Source of the DNA: JAFAGX01 sp035624215
GTDB lineage: Bacteria > Acidobacteriota > Terriglobia > Terriglobales > Acidobacteriaceae
Direction of reading: 5' to 3'
Length of the DNA: 21,432 bases
Assembly (NCBI GenBank): GCA_035624215.1
Contig: DASPRY010000178.1
Location: 1-21,432, forward strand
This document shows, in pieces, positions 7,717 to 16,232 of the stretch. Below the pieces are notes generated by a model, which was given only the letters and a program-made list of their open reading frames with translations, was not told the DNA's origin and searched no databases. Numbering within the stretch: position 1 is the first letter of the stretch; each line of letters starts with the position of its first letter. Made by a program: the position numbers and the translations under genes.

Positions 7717-9234
7717 ATGTCGCGGTCCTGGGTAAAGTGGACGCACGGTCTCCTTGTCCGGAGTGGATTCCTGGCGATTCTGCTCGCAATGTGTCCACCT
7801 GGCATTGCTCAGATCTTAAACGGCGGGGTTAGTTCCATCACTTCGGAATTGCGGGCTGGGAATTTCGATGGAGCTCTGCAACTTCTCAAGGCCCAGATGG
7901 AAAAAGATCCCAAGAACGCCCAGTTATGGACCTTGCGCGGCATCGCGCTCTCGGGAAAGGGAGAGAAAAAAGAGGCGCTCTCGGCATTCCGGCATGCTCT
8001 GAATATCTCTCCAGCGTATCTGCCTGCGTTGGAGGGAGCGGCGCAAATTGCATACGAGAGCGGAGATGATGACGCCGTTCCTCTCCTACAAGGCATACTG
8101 CAATTGCGCCCTGACGATCCAACCAGTCATGCCATGCTCGGAGTGTTGGCGGCCAGGCGCGGCGATTGTGTCACTGCGGTGGCGCATTTTGAGCAGAGCG
8201 GTTCTTTGCTCGATTCGCAACCACAGGCGTTACAGCAATATGGCGGCTGCCTTGTAAAACTGAACCAGATTGATAAGGCTGTCTCCGAATTTCAGCGGGC
8301 TTTGGCCCGAACCGATGATCGGGATACCCGTTACCGTCTGGCGAGTGTCCAGATGATCGCTCAGCGCCCCAAAGAAGCAATCGCGACTCTGCAGCCACTC
8401 TTGCAAGCAGGAGTGACCGATGTTGATCTCCTTGAGCTGGCTGCCTCGGCCTATGAAGCGGATGAGAATACTCCCGAAGCAGTAAGCCTACTCCGCCAAG
8501 CCATTGTGTCGAACCCGCACAATGTGAACCTGTACCTCGATTTCACCAACATCTGCCTCGACCACCAGTCATTCTCTGTAGGTATTGATATGATCAACGC
8601 CGGTCTCGCGGCCGAACCGAAAGCCGCTTCCCTCTATGTGGCACGCGGCGTTCTTTACGTTCAACTTGCTGACTACGAAAAGGCCGAAGCGGATTTCGAG
8701 AAGGCCAACACTCTGGACCCCAAACGATCGGTGGCTTCTGCGGCTGAGGGTCTCGTTGCCGTACAACAGAACGATCCAGACCACGCCTTGGCAACCGTCA
8801 ATGCAAAGCTCGCAAAGAGACCCAACGACTCATACCTTCTTTATTTGCGAGCAGAAATTCTTACCCAAAAAGGACCTGATCCGGGCAGCGCGGAATTTCG
8901 CGAGGCCATGGAATCAGCCCGGAAGGCGATTGCCATTCAGCCTTCCTTGGCTGCTGCTCGCGATGTGCTGGCCAAGTTGTATCTGCAATCAGGACAGAAC
9001 GAAGCCGCGATCCAACAGAGCCGCAAAGCGTTGAATAGCGATCCCAAAGACCAGACAGCGGTTTACCACTTGATTCAGGCATTGCGCAAAAGCGGGCAGA
9101 ACAAAGAGGAGATTCCTTCCTTGCTCAAGCAACTGGCCGAGCTCCGCATGGAAAGTACTAAAGAAGAAGCCGAGCACAATCGCTACAAATTGGTAGAACA
9201 AAATCCATCCTCGACGGAGACTCAGCCGCATTGA
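7717..9234 (+). CDS. Exported TPR protein (paralogue 1)
   Basis: The product is 505 residues from the ATG at 7717. This start gives a clean signal peptide (MSRSWVKWTHGLLVRSGFLA followed by ILLAMCPPGIAQ). An in-frame ATG at 7654 would add 21 non-conserved residues and leave only 26 bp to the divergent HAD gene. Neither start has a good Shine-Dalgarno. Tandem tetratricopeptide repeats fill the protein, for example NAQLWTLRGIALSGKGEKKE, YVQLADYEKAEADFEKANTL and a C-terminal YLQSGQNEAAIQQSRKAL. It is homologous over its whole length to the product of 14682-16181, at roughly half identity by eye (shared blocks include GVLYVQLA and PKDQ.AVYHLI.ALRK). Its stop overlaps the TTG start of the next gene, implying translational coupling and a partnership with that FG-GAP protein. 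Likely a periplasmic scaffold for protein-protein contacts; partner unproven. Confidence 0.87.
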   Translation: MSRSWVKWTHGLLVRSGFLAILLAMCPPGIAQILNGGVSSITSELRAGNFDGALQLLKAQMEKDPKNAQLWTLRGIALSGKGEKKEALSAFRHALNISPAYLPALEGAAQIAYESGDDDAVPLLQGILQLRPDDPTSHAMLGVLAARRGDCVTAVAHFEQSGSLLDSQPQALQQYGGCLVKLNQIDKAVSEFQRALARTDDRDTRYRLASVQMIAQRPKEAIATLQPLLQAGVTDVDLLELAASAYEADENTPEAVSLLRQAIVSNPHNVNLYLDFTNICLDHQSFSVGIDMINAGLAAEPKAASLYVARGVLYVQLADYEKAEADFEKANTLDPKRSVASAAEGLVAVQQNDPDHALATVNAKLAKRPNDSYLLYLRAEILTQKGPDPGSAEFREAMESARKAIAIQPSLAAARDVLAKLYLQSGQNEAAIQQSRKALNSDPKDQTAVYHLIQALRKSGQNKEEIPSLLKQLAELRMESTKEEAEHNRYKLVEQNPSSTETQPH

Positions 9235-11015
9235 ATTTCACTCGCCGTGATTTTGTACGATTTTCCCTCGGCTCAGCCGTCCTGGCGGCAACGCCGCGAT
9301 TGTTAGCGCAAGGTGTTGCCACTCATGTGGTCAAACCGCTGGCTCGGCAGGCGCCATCGGGACGTCCTTTCTACGCTCACTTTGTGGATGTCGCGCAGGC
9401 AGCGGGGCTAGTGGTCCCTGTGTTCTACGGAGATGTGGATAGCAAGAAATACATTCTGGAAGCGACCGGCTGCGGTTGCGCATTTATTGACTACGATAAT
9501 GATGGCTGGATGGACATTTTTCTGTTGTCCGGCACGCGATTGAGCGGAGATCCGCCACAAGCGACGAATCGGCTTTACAAGAACAACCGGGATGGTACGT
9601 TCACGGATGTCACCGAAAAGGCCGGGCTGAAGGCCGTTGGCTGGGCATCTGGCGTGTGCATCGGTGACTACAACAACGACGGATTCGAAGATATCTTCTG
9701 CACTTACTTTGGACAAAATCGTTTGTACCGCAACAACGGAGATGGAACATTCACGGATGTAACGAGGGCCGCGGGACTGTGGAATGATCAGCCGCGCTGG
9801 GGAGCAGGATGCAGCTTTCTCGACTACAACCGCGATGGGCATCTCGATCTTTTTGTCTCCAATTACGTGCGTTTTTCCCTCGAGCATGCGCCGGTACCGG
9901 GAGAGAACGTCAACTGCAATTGGAAAGGTGTGCCGGTCGAGTGTGGGCCGCGTGGATTGCCGACCGGGCGCCATTCGCTGTACCGAAACAACGGCGACGG
10001 TACTTTCAGCGACGTCAGCAAGGAGTCAGGGATCGCTAGTGCAACCGAATCCTATGGCATGACCGTGGTCGCGGCCGATCTAGATGAAGACGGATGGACC
10101 GACATCTTCGTAGCCTGCGACTCTACTCCAAGTTTGCTGTTTATGAACAATCACGATGGCACCTTTCGCGAAGAAGGTGTGCTCCGCGGCGTAGCGCTCA
10201 GCGATGACGGTATGGAACAGGCCGGCATGGGTGTGGGAGTCGGCGACTACGATTTGGATGGGCACCTCGATCTCTTCAAGACCCACTTTGCCGACGACGC
10301 CAACGGTCTTTACCACAATGACGGCAAAGGCAACTTCGATGACGTTACGCGAATCTCGCGGCTCGCGGTAGAGACCCGGTATATCTCCTGGGGTGCTGGA
10401 ATTGTTGACCTGGATAACGATGGCTACCCCGATCTGTTCATGGTTTCGGGTAACGTATACCCGGAAGTGGAGCGCAAACTGCCCCAGTACCCCAACAAGA
10501 ATCCGAGGTCACTGTTTCGCAATCTGGGCGACGGCACCTTCGAAGAACTGGGGGAACAGGCGGGGCCTGGGGTGACGGAACCCCATTGCAGCCGGGGCTG
10601 CGCCTTTGGAGATTTCGACAACGACGGTGACGTTGATGTCCTCATCATAAATCTCAACGAACCACCGTCGTTGTTGCGCAACGATGTGCAGAAAAAGCAA
10701 AACTGGCTCAAGGTCAAGCTCGAGGGAGTCAAGTCGAACCGCAGCGCAATCGGCGCTCGTGTTCTGGTGCATTATGGCGGGAAAGTGCAGGCCCAGGCTG
10801 TACTTAGCCAGTCCAGCTTTTACTCGTGCAACGATCCAAGACTTCACTTCGGCTTGGGTTCCTACGATTCGGTTGACATCGACGTCTATTGGCCCAACGG
10901 GCTGCACGAAAAGCTGAAAAATGTCACCGCGAACCAGTTGTTGACTTTGCGGGAAGGTGCAGGGGTTGTTCCCTCCAAAGGCTGGGCCAAAGTGTCGTCC
11001 GTCCGGTCAAGCTAG
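9231..11015 (+). CDS. Tat-exported FG-GAP/VCBS repeat protein with ASPIC/UnbV domain (CRTAC1-like)
   Basis: The 594-residue product starts at a TTG that overlaps the TPR stop (TTGA), a classic translational-coupling arrangement. The N-terminus MNFTRRDFVRFSLGSAVLAA is a twin-arginine signal, so it is probably exported folded. Seven DxDxDG-type Ca-binding motifs follow from about residue 87: DYDNDGWMDIFL, DYNNDGFEDIFC, DYNRDGHLDLFV, DLDEDGWTDIFV, DYDLDGHLDLFK, DLDNDGYPDLFM and DFDNDGDVDVLI. They are spaced as in an integrin-like seven-bladed propeller, with intervening YRNNGDGTFTDVT strands. The C-terminal ASPIC/UnbV domain (about residues 510-580) contains NRSAIGARVLVHYGG and LHFGLGSYDSVDIDVYWPNG. 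Enzymatic activity is not predictable; binding or matrix interaction is the usual inference. Several Cys pairs (CGC near 81-83) could form disulfides. Confidence 0.92.
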   Translation: MNFTRRDFVRFSLGSAVLAATPRLLAQGVATHVVKPLARQAPSGRPFYAHFVDVAQAAGLVVPVFYGDVDSKKYILEATGCGCAFIDYDNDGWMDIFLLSGTRLSGDPPQATNRLYKNNRDGTFTDVTEKAGLKAVGWASGVCIGDYNNDGFEDIFCTYFGQNRLYRNNGDGTFTDVTRAAGLWNDQPRWGAGCSFLDYNRDGHLDLFVSNYVRFSLEHAPVPGENVNCNWKGVPVECGPRGLPTGRHSLYRNNGDGTFSDVSKESGIASATESYGMTVVAADLDEDGWTDIFVACDSTPSLLFMNNHDGTFREEGVLRGVALSDDGMEQAGMGVGVGDYDLDGHLDLFKTHFADDANGLYHNDGKGNFDDVTRISRLAVETRYISWGAGIVDLDNDGYPDLFMVSGNVYPEVERKLPQYPNKNPRSLFRNLGDGTFEELGEQAGPGVTEPHCSRGCAFGDFDNDGDVDVLIINLNEPPSLLRNDVQKKQNWLKVKLEGVKSNRSAIGARVLVHYGGKVQAQAVLSQSSFYSCNDPRLHFGLGSYDSVDIDVYWPNGLHEKLKNVTANQLLTLREGAGVVPSKGWAKVSSVRSS

Positions 11016-11081
11016 CTGGCCTCCCTCACTTCAGGAATGAAATGCTGGTCCCCAAAATAATACAAATCTACTAGAAAGTTC

Positions 11082-11110
11082 TTGACAGCGTAATCATGCT
11101 AGCGCTATAA
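11082..11110 (+). promoter_or_regulatory. Sigma70 promoter of the TonB-dependent receptor gene
   Basis: A perfect -35 box TTGACA (11082-11087), a 17-bp spacer and -10 box CTATAA (11105-11110) predict a start near 11117 and a 5' UTR of about 49 nt. It lies 66 bp after the stop of the FG-GAP gene, so the receptor can be transcribed independently of the upstream TPR/FG-GAP pair. Confidence 0.8.
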
Positions 11111-11121
11111 GGTCGAAAATC

Positions 11122-11135
11122 AGAAAACGTTTTCT
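11122..11135 (+). promoter_or_regulatory. Perfect palindrome, likely LacI-family operator
   Basis: AGAAAACGTTTTCT is a 14-bp perfect palindrome with the central CG flanked by A and T runs, as in many LacI-family operators. It covers about +6 to +19 relative to the predicted start, where a bound repressor would block initiation or elongation. A related AAACGTTT palindrome sits at the same place in the GH127 promoter. The regulator is not in this window. Confidence 0.68.
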
Positions 11136-11165
11136 CCGTTAGGCACTCATAGGGTGGGGGTGGCT

Positions 11166-14100
11166 ATGAAAGTAAGCACGAAGCTTTACAATCATCTGTG
11201 GGCTCTGGTCATTGTTTTGCTTGGAAGCGGCGTGGCGCTAGCGCAGTTCACCGGAAGCATTCAAGGTACCGTTCTAGATCCATCGGGCGCTGCTGTGACC
11301 GGCGCCAAGGCTACCCTTGTCAATAATGCCACCCAGGTTACATCTAGCACTGCTTCCGATGCATCTGGCAACTATCGCTTTTTCAGTCTAGCGCCGGGCG
11401 CATACAAAATAAACGTTGAGGCCCCGGGCTTCACCAAGGCGGAGCTCAATGTAACGCTTCTTACTGAGCAGATCCTGAGCGTACCGGTGAAGCTCCAAAT
11501 AGGATCCGCTACCGAGACTGTAACAGTAACTACCGAGATGCCCGTGGTCGACACTGCCGATAGCCGCACCCAACTGACATTGCAGAACTCCGGAGTCGCG
11601 CAATTGCCTGTAGCGGGCCGCAACCTGGTAACGCTCACCACCTTGGCACCCGGAGTATCAGGACTGGGAACCATGGGCGCCGGCCAGCCTGGTTCAGCCG
11701 GCACCCCGGGGTCTGGCGTCGACAATTATTCGACAGAGACGCAAGTCGATGCCAGTGCGAACGGTCAAGGCCAGATGTCGAACATGTATGTGATTGACGG
11801 TCTTGACATCACGAGCGGAATCCGCCAAGGAGTTCTTAATCTCACCCCGAACCCAGAATCGATCCAGGAAACCAGTATTCAGGTCAACACCTACTCCAGC
11901 GAATACAGCCGCGCGACCGGAGTGCAGGAAGTAATGACAACAAAATCGGGTACCGACAAGTTCCATGGGGAGGCAGCAGACTGGTTCTATTACCAGAACT
12001 GGTTTGCCAAGACACACTTCAGTTCACCCACGGGGTATCTGCCCTTCCACGGCAATAATATGTCGTTCTCCATCGGCGGGCCGATTATTCCGCACCATCA
12101 GTTTTTCTTCTACTTTGCTGTCGAGCCGCTGCGCTCCTCATTGGCGACGAGCTCGGCTATCACGTTCGCAGACCCGCAATTCATCAACTTCGCCAAAACG
12201 AATTTCCCAAACACTATCGGAACGCATGTGCTCTCAACCTATTTGCCGACCAATGTGACCGGGGTCACGGTGGCGAGCAATGGAACCGCTTCCGGGGTTT
12301 TCGGCACGGGACCGACCGGTTGCGATACTTCATCAACAGACTTCATCCCGTGCGATCTGCCGATGGTCGACAGTGGGAATTTCAGCGCCCCGCAGATACG
12401 GAATGGCACGCAGTATTTTGTTCGCGTGGATAAGTATTTTGCGAAGGACCGGATCTACGGAAGCTTTTACCGGACGCTGTTGAATTATGGCGCAGCTTCC
12501 GCGATTCCGGCATTTTCGGCATTAAACAATAACTGGCAGCGCGCCTTCCAAGTGAACTGGTCCCACACTTTTTCACCGACCTCCGTGAACGAAGCAATCT
12601 TCGGCGCCAACAGAGTCGAAGGCGTGCTCGGCAGTGGGGCCAAAGACTACAGTGTTCCTTCGATCGCGGTAACGGGCATATCCACCGAAGGCGGCCAAGC
12701 ATTCGGCGTGGGTTTCGCTCAAGGAGACTTCATCCAACACAATTATCACTGGCGCGATATCTTAACCCATGTTCACGGAGCACATGCTTTGAAATTCGGT
12801 TACGAAGGCTGGTATGGAGACGACGTGGAACCCTTTCAGGGTCCATGGTCTCAGCCGACGTTCAACTTTGACAATCTGCTGGCCCTGGCCCAGGACGCGC
12901 CTCGCACCGAAGGCCACGTTATGTATGACCCAATTACCGGCGAACCGGTGCTGTGGTCGTGGGACGCGGCTTCTAGAACATGGGGTCTTTTTGCCGAAGA
13001 TACGTGGAAAGCGAGGAAGAATCTGACGCTGACCTTGGGCTTGCGCTGGGACGACAGCGGGAACCCATACTCCAAGAGTCCCAGCACTGTTTTTGGAAAC
13101 TTTTATCTAGGGCCCGGCCAGACGTTCGATGAGCAGGTTGCAAATGGATTTGCCAAGGCCTCGCACAACGCTCTCAACCACACTGTAAACAACCTTTTGA
13201 GTCCCCGTGGCGGTTTTGCCTGGGACGTGACAGGCACTGGGAACTGGGTATTGCGAGGCGGAGCCGGAATCTATAATAACTGGCTGACCTCGGCTAATGT
13301 GCAAGAAGAATTCCGAGGGAGTCCCCCCGGGCCTATCACGCCCACTTTTACGGAAGGAACCGCCACTCCACCTCTGTTTGTTCTAGGAACAGGAGGCAAG
13401 CCTCCCTTCGGTTTCACCTATCCAGCTTTATTGGGTTCGCCGATCTGTCCAACTTTAGGCCCGAACGGCTGTCTGAATTCGCAGGGAGGAATTGTAGGTG
13501 GTAACTTTACCATCGGCGCCATTAACCCAAATCTTAAGTCTCCGAAGGCAGCGATTTGGTCGGCCACGCTGGAACGAAAACTCGGACACGATTATGCAGC
13601 CAGCGTCGGCTACTCCGGATCCCACGGTTACAACATGGTGGGATCTGGTAATCAGGCCGGGATTGTCAGCTACGGGCAGGATATCAACGCCTTTGCTGAC
13701 GACTTGATCATACATGCGAGCCTGTCACCGACTCGGCTCAACCATAGCTTTGGCGAGATCAACTATACAAACAATGATCGTTACAGCAGTTACGAGAGTG
13801 TGTACTTCGAGTTCAAGGGGCGCTTCGCCCGAGGCGGCTTCTTTGATGCGTCCTATATGCGCTCGGAGTCTAAAGATGACGCCTCGAACTATCCCGCCGA
13901 GGCCAATCCGGCAACATATTATGGCCCCTCCCCCTGGGATGTCCCTAACCGCTTCTCTCTCTCGCTTAATTACCAGCTGCCCGGGCTGAAGGGTGGCCAA
14001 GGTCTGGTGGGCCATTTGACGGGTGGATGGGGGATCAGCGGAACTAGCGTCTTTCAGTCCGGCTATCCCGCAATGGTTTCGACCAGCGCTCCATTTATTC

Positions 14101-14588
14101 CGGTATGTAAATTTACCGGGCCTAGTGCGCCTACATGTCCGTCTCCAGCAAATCCACCCGTCGCTTACGCTCCCAATAGCGGCGATTACAATGCCGACGG
14201 TGACAGCTCGAACACCGTCGCCAGTGTAGGTCTCGGCGGTATTGACTATCCTGATGTGACCACTTACCAGCAGAAGACCTCGAAAGAGGCGTTTCTCACC
14301 GGCGCATTCTTCCCAGGCCAATTCCTGCAGCCTGCGTTCGGTACGCAGGGAAACGAAAAAGCCAATCTGTTCCGTTCACCAAATTTTGCCGAGACAGATG
14401 TCAACTTCTACAAGGACACGCGGATTACGGAGCGGGTCACGTTCCAGCTGCGCTTTGAGTTTTTCAACATCTTCAACCGAGTCAATCTTACGGCATTCGA
14501 GACGGATCTATCCCATTCGACTTTCGGTACTGCGACCGAGCAACAACTGCCGCGCAATTGGCAGATCGGAGGCCGGCTGACCTTCTAG
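11166..14588 (+). CDS. Oar-like TonB-dependent receptor with carboxypeptidase-regulatory-like domain
   Basis: The product is 1140 residues from the ATG at 11166 (the frame opens at a GTG at 11154). A G-rich stretch GGGTGGGGG just upstream serves as ribosome binding site. The signal peptide ends near GSGVALA-Q (about residue 27). A CarboxypepD_reg-like beta-sandwich follows (about 28-115: IQGTVLDPSGAAVTGAKATL, NYRFFSLAPGAYKINVEAPG). The plug region contains LPVAGRNLVTLTTLAPGVSG, VIDGLDIT and the typical EYSRATGVQEVMTTKSGTDK. The remaining 850 or so residues form the beta-barrel, ending in NWQIGGRLTF with a terminal Phe as BAM substrates require. This is the acidobacterial/myxobacterial Oar class rather than the SusC or classic siderophore type. 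It probably imports or senses oligosaccharides or peptides with TonB-ExbBD energy. Its regulatory region, matched to that of the GH127 gene, argues for a carbohydrate ligand. Confidence 0.94.
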   Translation: MKVSTKLYNHLWALVIVLLGSGVALAQFTGSIQGTVLDPSGAAVTGAKATLVNNATQVTSSTASDASGNYRFFSLAPGAYKINVEAPGFTKAELNVTLLTEQILSVPVKLQIGSATETVTVTTEMPVVDTADSRTQLTLQNSGVAQLPVAGRNLVTLTTLAPGVSGLGTMGAGQPGSAGTPGSGVDNYSTETQVDASANGQGQMSNMYVIDGLDITSGIRQGVLNLTPNPESIQETSIQVNTYSSEYSRATGVQEVMTTKSGTDKFHGEAADWFYYQNWFAKTHFSSPTGYLPFHGNNMSFSIGGPIIPHHQFFFYFAVEPLRSSLATSSAITFADPQFINFAKTNFPNTIGTHVLSTYLPTNVTGVTVASNGTASGVFGTGPTGCDTSSTDFIPCDLPMVDSGNFSAPQIRNGTQYFVRVDKYFAKDRIYGSFYRTLLNYGAASAIPAFSALNNNWQRAFQVNWSHTFSPTSVNEAIFGANRVEGVLGSGAKDYSVPSIAVTGISTEGGQAFGVGFAQGDFIQHNYHWRDILTHVHGAHALKFGYEGWYGDDVEPFQGPWSQPTFNFDNLLALAQDAPRTEGHVMYDPITGEPVLWSWDAASRTWGLFAEDTWKARKNLTLTLGLRWDDSGNPYSKSPSTVFGNFYLGPGQTFDEQVANGFAKASHNALNHTVNNLLSPRGGFAWDVTGTGNWVLRGGAGIYNNWLTSANVQEEFRGSPPGPITPTFTEGTATPPLFVLGTGGKPPFGFTYPALLGSPICPTLGPNGCLNSQGGIVGGNFTIGAINPNLKSPKAAIWSATLERKLGHDYAASVGYSGSHGYNMVGSGNQAGIVSYGQDINAFADDLIIHASLSPTRLNHSFGEINYTNNDRYSSYESVYFEFKGRFARGGFFDASYMRSESKDDASNYPAEANPATYYGPSPWDVPNRFSLSLNYQLPGLKGGQGLVGHLTGGWGISGTSVFQSGYPAMVSTSAPFIPVCKFTGPSAPTCPSPANPPVAYAPNSGDYNADGDSSNTVASVGLGGIDYPDVTTYQQKTSKEAFLTGAFFPGQFLQPAFGTQGNEKANLFRSPNFAETDVNFYKDTRITERVTFQLRFEFFNIFNRVNLTAFETDLSHSTFGTATEQQLPRNWQIGGRLTF

Positions 14589-14620
14589 GGCCCGAGACTC
14601 AGTGTCGAGCAAAGTCCCAC

Positions 14621-14646
14621 AGCCCGAACCCCGACGGGAGGGCTTT
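14621..14646 (+). terminator. Possible weak terminator after the receptor gene
   Basis: AGCCC (14621-14625) can pair with GGGCT (14640-14644), with an internal CCC/GGG pairing, followed by only TT before GC-rich sequence. The hairpin is credible but the poor U-tract makes intrinsic termination uncertain; some read-through into the next TPR gene is possible. Confidence 0.35.
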
Positions 14647-14681
14647 GCGCCTGATGCGAAATGCGCGTGCTATTGTAGGCG

Positions 14682-16181
14682 ATGCATTCAGCTGTTGCAT
14701 CGATCATGAGGGCTAGTTGCAAACCTGGAATTTCTCCCGTTCTGGTTGCTCTCCTATTGCTGTCGTCTTTGTCTGGGCAGAGCACAGTGAACCGCACTGT
14801 AATAGCCGCCGCATTGCGAGACCAGGAATTTGAAAAGGCCCTGGAACTCCTTTCTCCGGCCCTGCAGGAGTCACCGCAGGATGCGCAGCTGTGGACCATG
14901 CAGGGCGTGGCCTACGTGGGAGAAAAGCAGCAGAAAGAGGCCTTAGCTTCGTTTCGTCGTGCACTTCAACTCGCACCGGACTACCTGCCGGCACTGCAAG
15001 GCGCCGCTCAAATCGAATACGATGCTAGCAGCCCTGAGGCTATTCCTCTTATCCAGCATGTGCTGCGCTTGCGCCCTGCAGATCAGACTGGCCATGGAAT
15101 GCTAGCTGTGCTTGAGTATCAACAGGGTAGGTGGGATGCTGCCGTGCGCGAGTTCGAAAAAACAGGCACGCTGTTTGACTCCCGCCCCACCGCGTTACAC
15201 GCCTATGCGATTTGTCTGGTGAAGCTCAAGCAATTCGATCGCGCGGCAAACGTACTTCAGCGTACCGTATCGCTGAATTCAACCGATCAACGCGAGCGCC
15301 AGGTGCTTGCAGCCATCCAACTTATGGCCAATAAACCTGCTGACGCCTTGGCCACCCTGGAACCATTCCTACAAACGAACAATCCGGGTGCTGAAACCCT
15401 GGAACTGGCCTCTCGAGCGTACGATGGCAGCAGGGAAACATCGCAAGCGGTGAGCATGCTCCGGCAGGCGATCCTGCTTGCGCCGCAAAACATTAATCTT
15501 TACCTGGATTTCGCCAACATTTCCTATAGGCACGGTTCGTTTCAGGTGGGTGTCGATGTGATCAGTGATGGTCTAGCGTTGCAGCCCAAAGCGGCACCGC
15601 TTTATTTTGCCCGTGGCGTGCTCTACGTGCAGCTGGCCCAATACGACAAAGCTGAGGCTGACTTTCAGAAAGCCTACGAACTCGACCCTAACCAGTCACT
15701 TAGTTCAGCCGCCCAGGGGCTGGCTGCGGCGCAGGCGAACGATTTCGAACGCGCGCTGGAAAAAGTACGCGCTTCGCTCGCACGCAAGCCAAACGATGCT
15801 TTTATGCTTTATCTGCAAGCTGATATCCTCGCCGCACAGAATGCCGAGCCGGGCACGGCCGATTTTCAACTCGCGCTGCGCTCTGCCCGAAAAGCCATTG
15901 CCTTGCAGCCCACGCTTGAGCCAGCCCGCGGCGTGTTGGCGAAACTCTACCTGGAGGCCGGCCACTATCAAGAAGCCGCTGAGGAATGTCGCAAAGCTCT
16001 ACAGAGCAATCCGAAGGATCAGGCAGCCGTGTACCACTTGATCCGGGCGTTGCGCAAGACCGGTAACGTCGGCGAGATTCCAGATTTGCTCAAGAGACTG
16101 GCTCTGCTTCGTCGACAGGAAGCAAAAGAGGAAAGCGATCGATACCAATATCAGTTGGTCGAAGAAGATGCACCCCATTAG
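14682..16181 (+). CDS. Exported TPR protein (paralogue 2)
   Basis: The product is 499 residues from the ATG at 14682; an in-frame ATG at 14706 begins MRASCKPGISPVLVALLLLS and gives an equally good or better signal peptide of 491 residues. Neither has a strong Shine-Dalgarno. The body is tandem TPR units, including AQLWTMQGVAYVGEKQQKEA, YVQLAQYDKAEADFQKAYEL and YLEAGHYQEAAEECRKAL. It is collinear from end to end with paralogue 1 at 7717-9234, so a tandem duplication separated by the FG-GAP and receptor genes is the simplest history. It is followed after 51 nt by the multihaem cytochrome gene on the same strand, suggesting an operon and a scaffold or assembly role in the periplasm. Function otherwise unknown. 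Confidence 0.88.
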   Translation: MHSAVASIMRASCKPGISPVLVALLLLSSLSGQSTVNRTVIAAALRDQEFEKALELLSPALQESPQDAQLWTMQGVAYVGEKQQKEALASFRRALQLAPDYLPALQGAAQIEYDASSPEAIPLIQHVLRLRPADQTGHGMLAVLEYQQGRWDAAVREFEKTGTLFDSRPTALHAYAICLVKLKQFDRAANVLQRTVSLNSTDQRERQVLAAIQLMANKPADALATLEPFLQTNNPGAETLELASRAYDGSRETSQAVSMLRQAILLAPQNINLYLDFANISYRHGSFQVGVDVISDGLALQPKAAPLYFARGVLYVQLAQYDKAEADFQKAYELDPNQSLSSAAQGLAAAQANDFERALEKVRASLARKPNDAFMLYLQADILAAQNAEPGTADFQLALRSARKAIALQPTLEPARGVLAKLYLEAGHYQEAAEECRKALQSNPKDQAAVYHLIRALRKTGNVGEIPDLLKRLALLRRQEAKEESDRYQYQLVEEDAPH

Positions 16182-16232
16182 ATTGTGGTGTAAAGATCGG
16201 CTATGCGGACGCTCTCTGCGACGACGTGAGAA

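Noticed and set aside
9408..9974. 188-codon minus-strand frame within the Tat FG-GAP gene
   Set aside because: It is a shadow of the DxDxDG repeats on the coding strand; no start context or domain.
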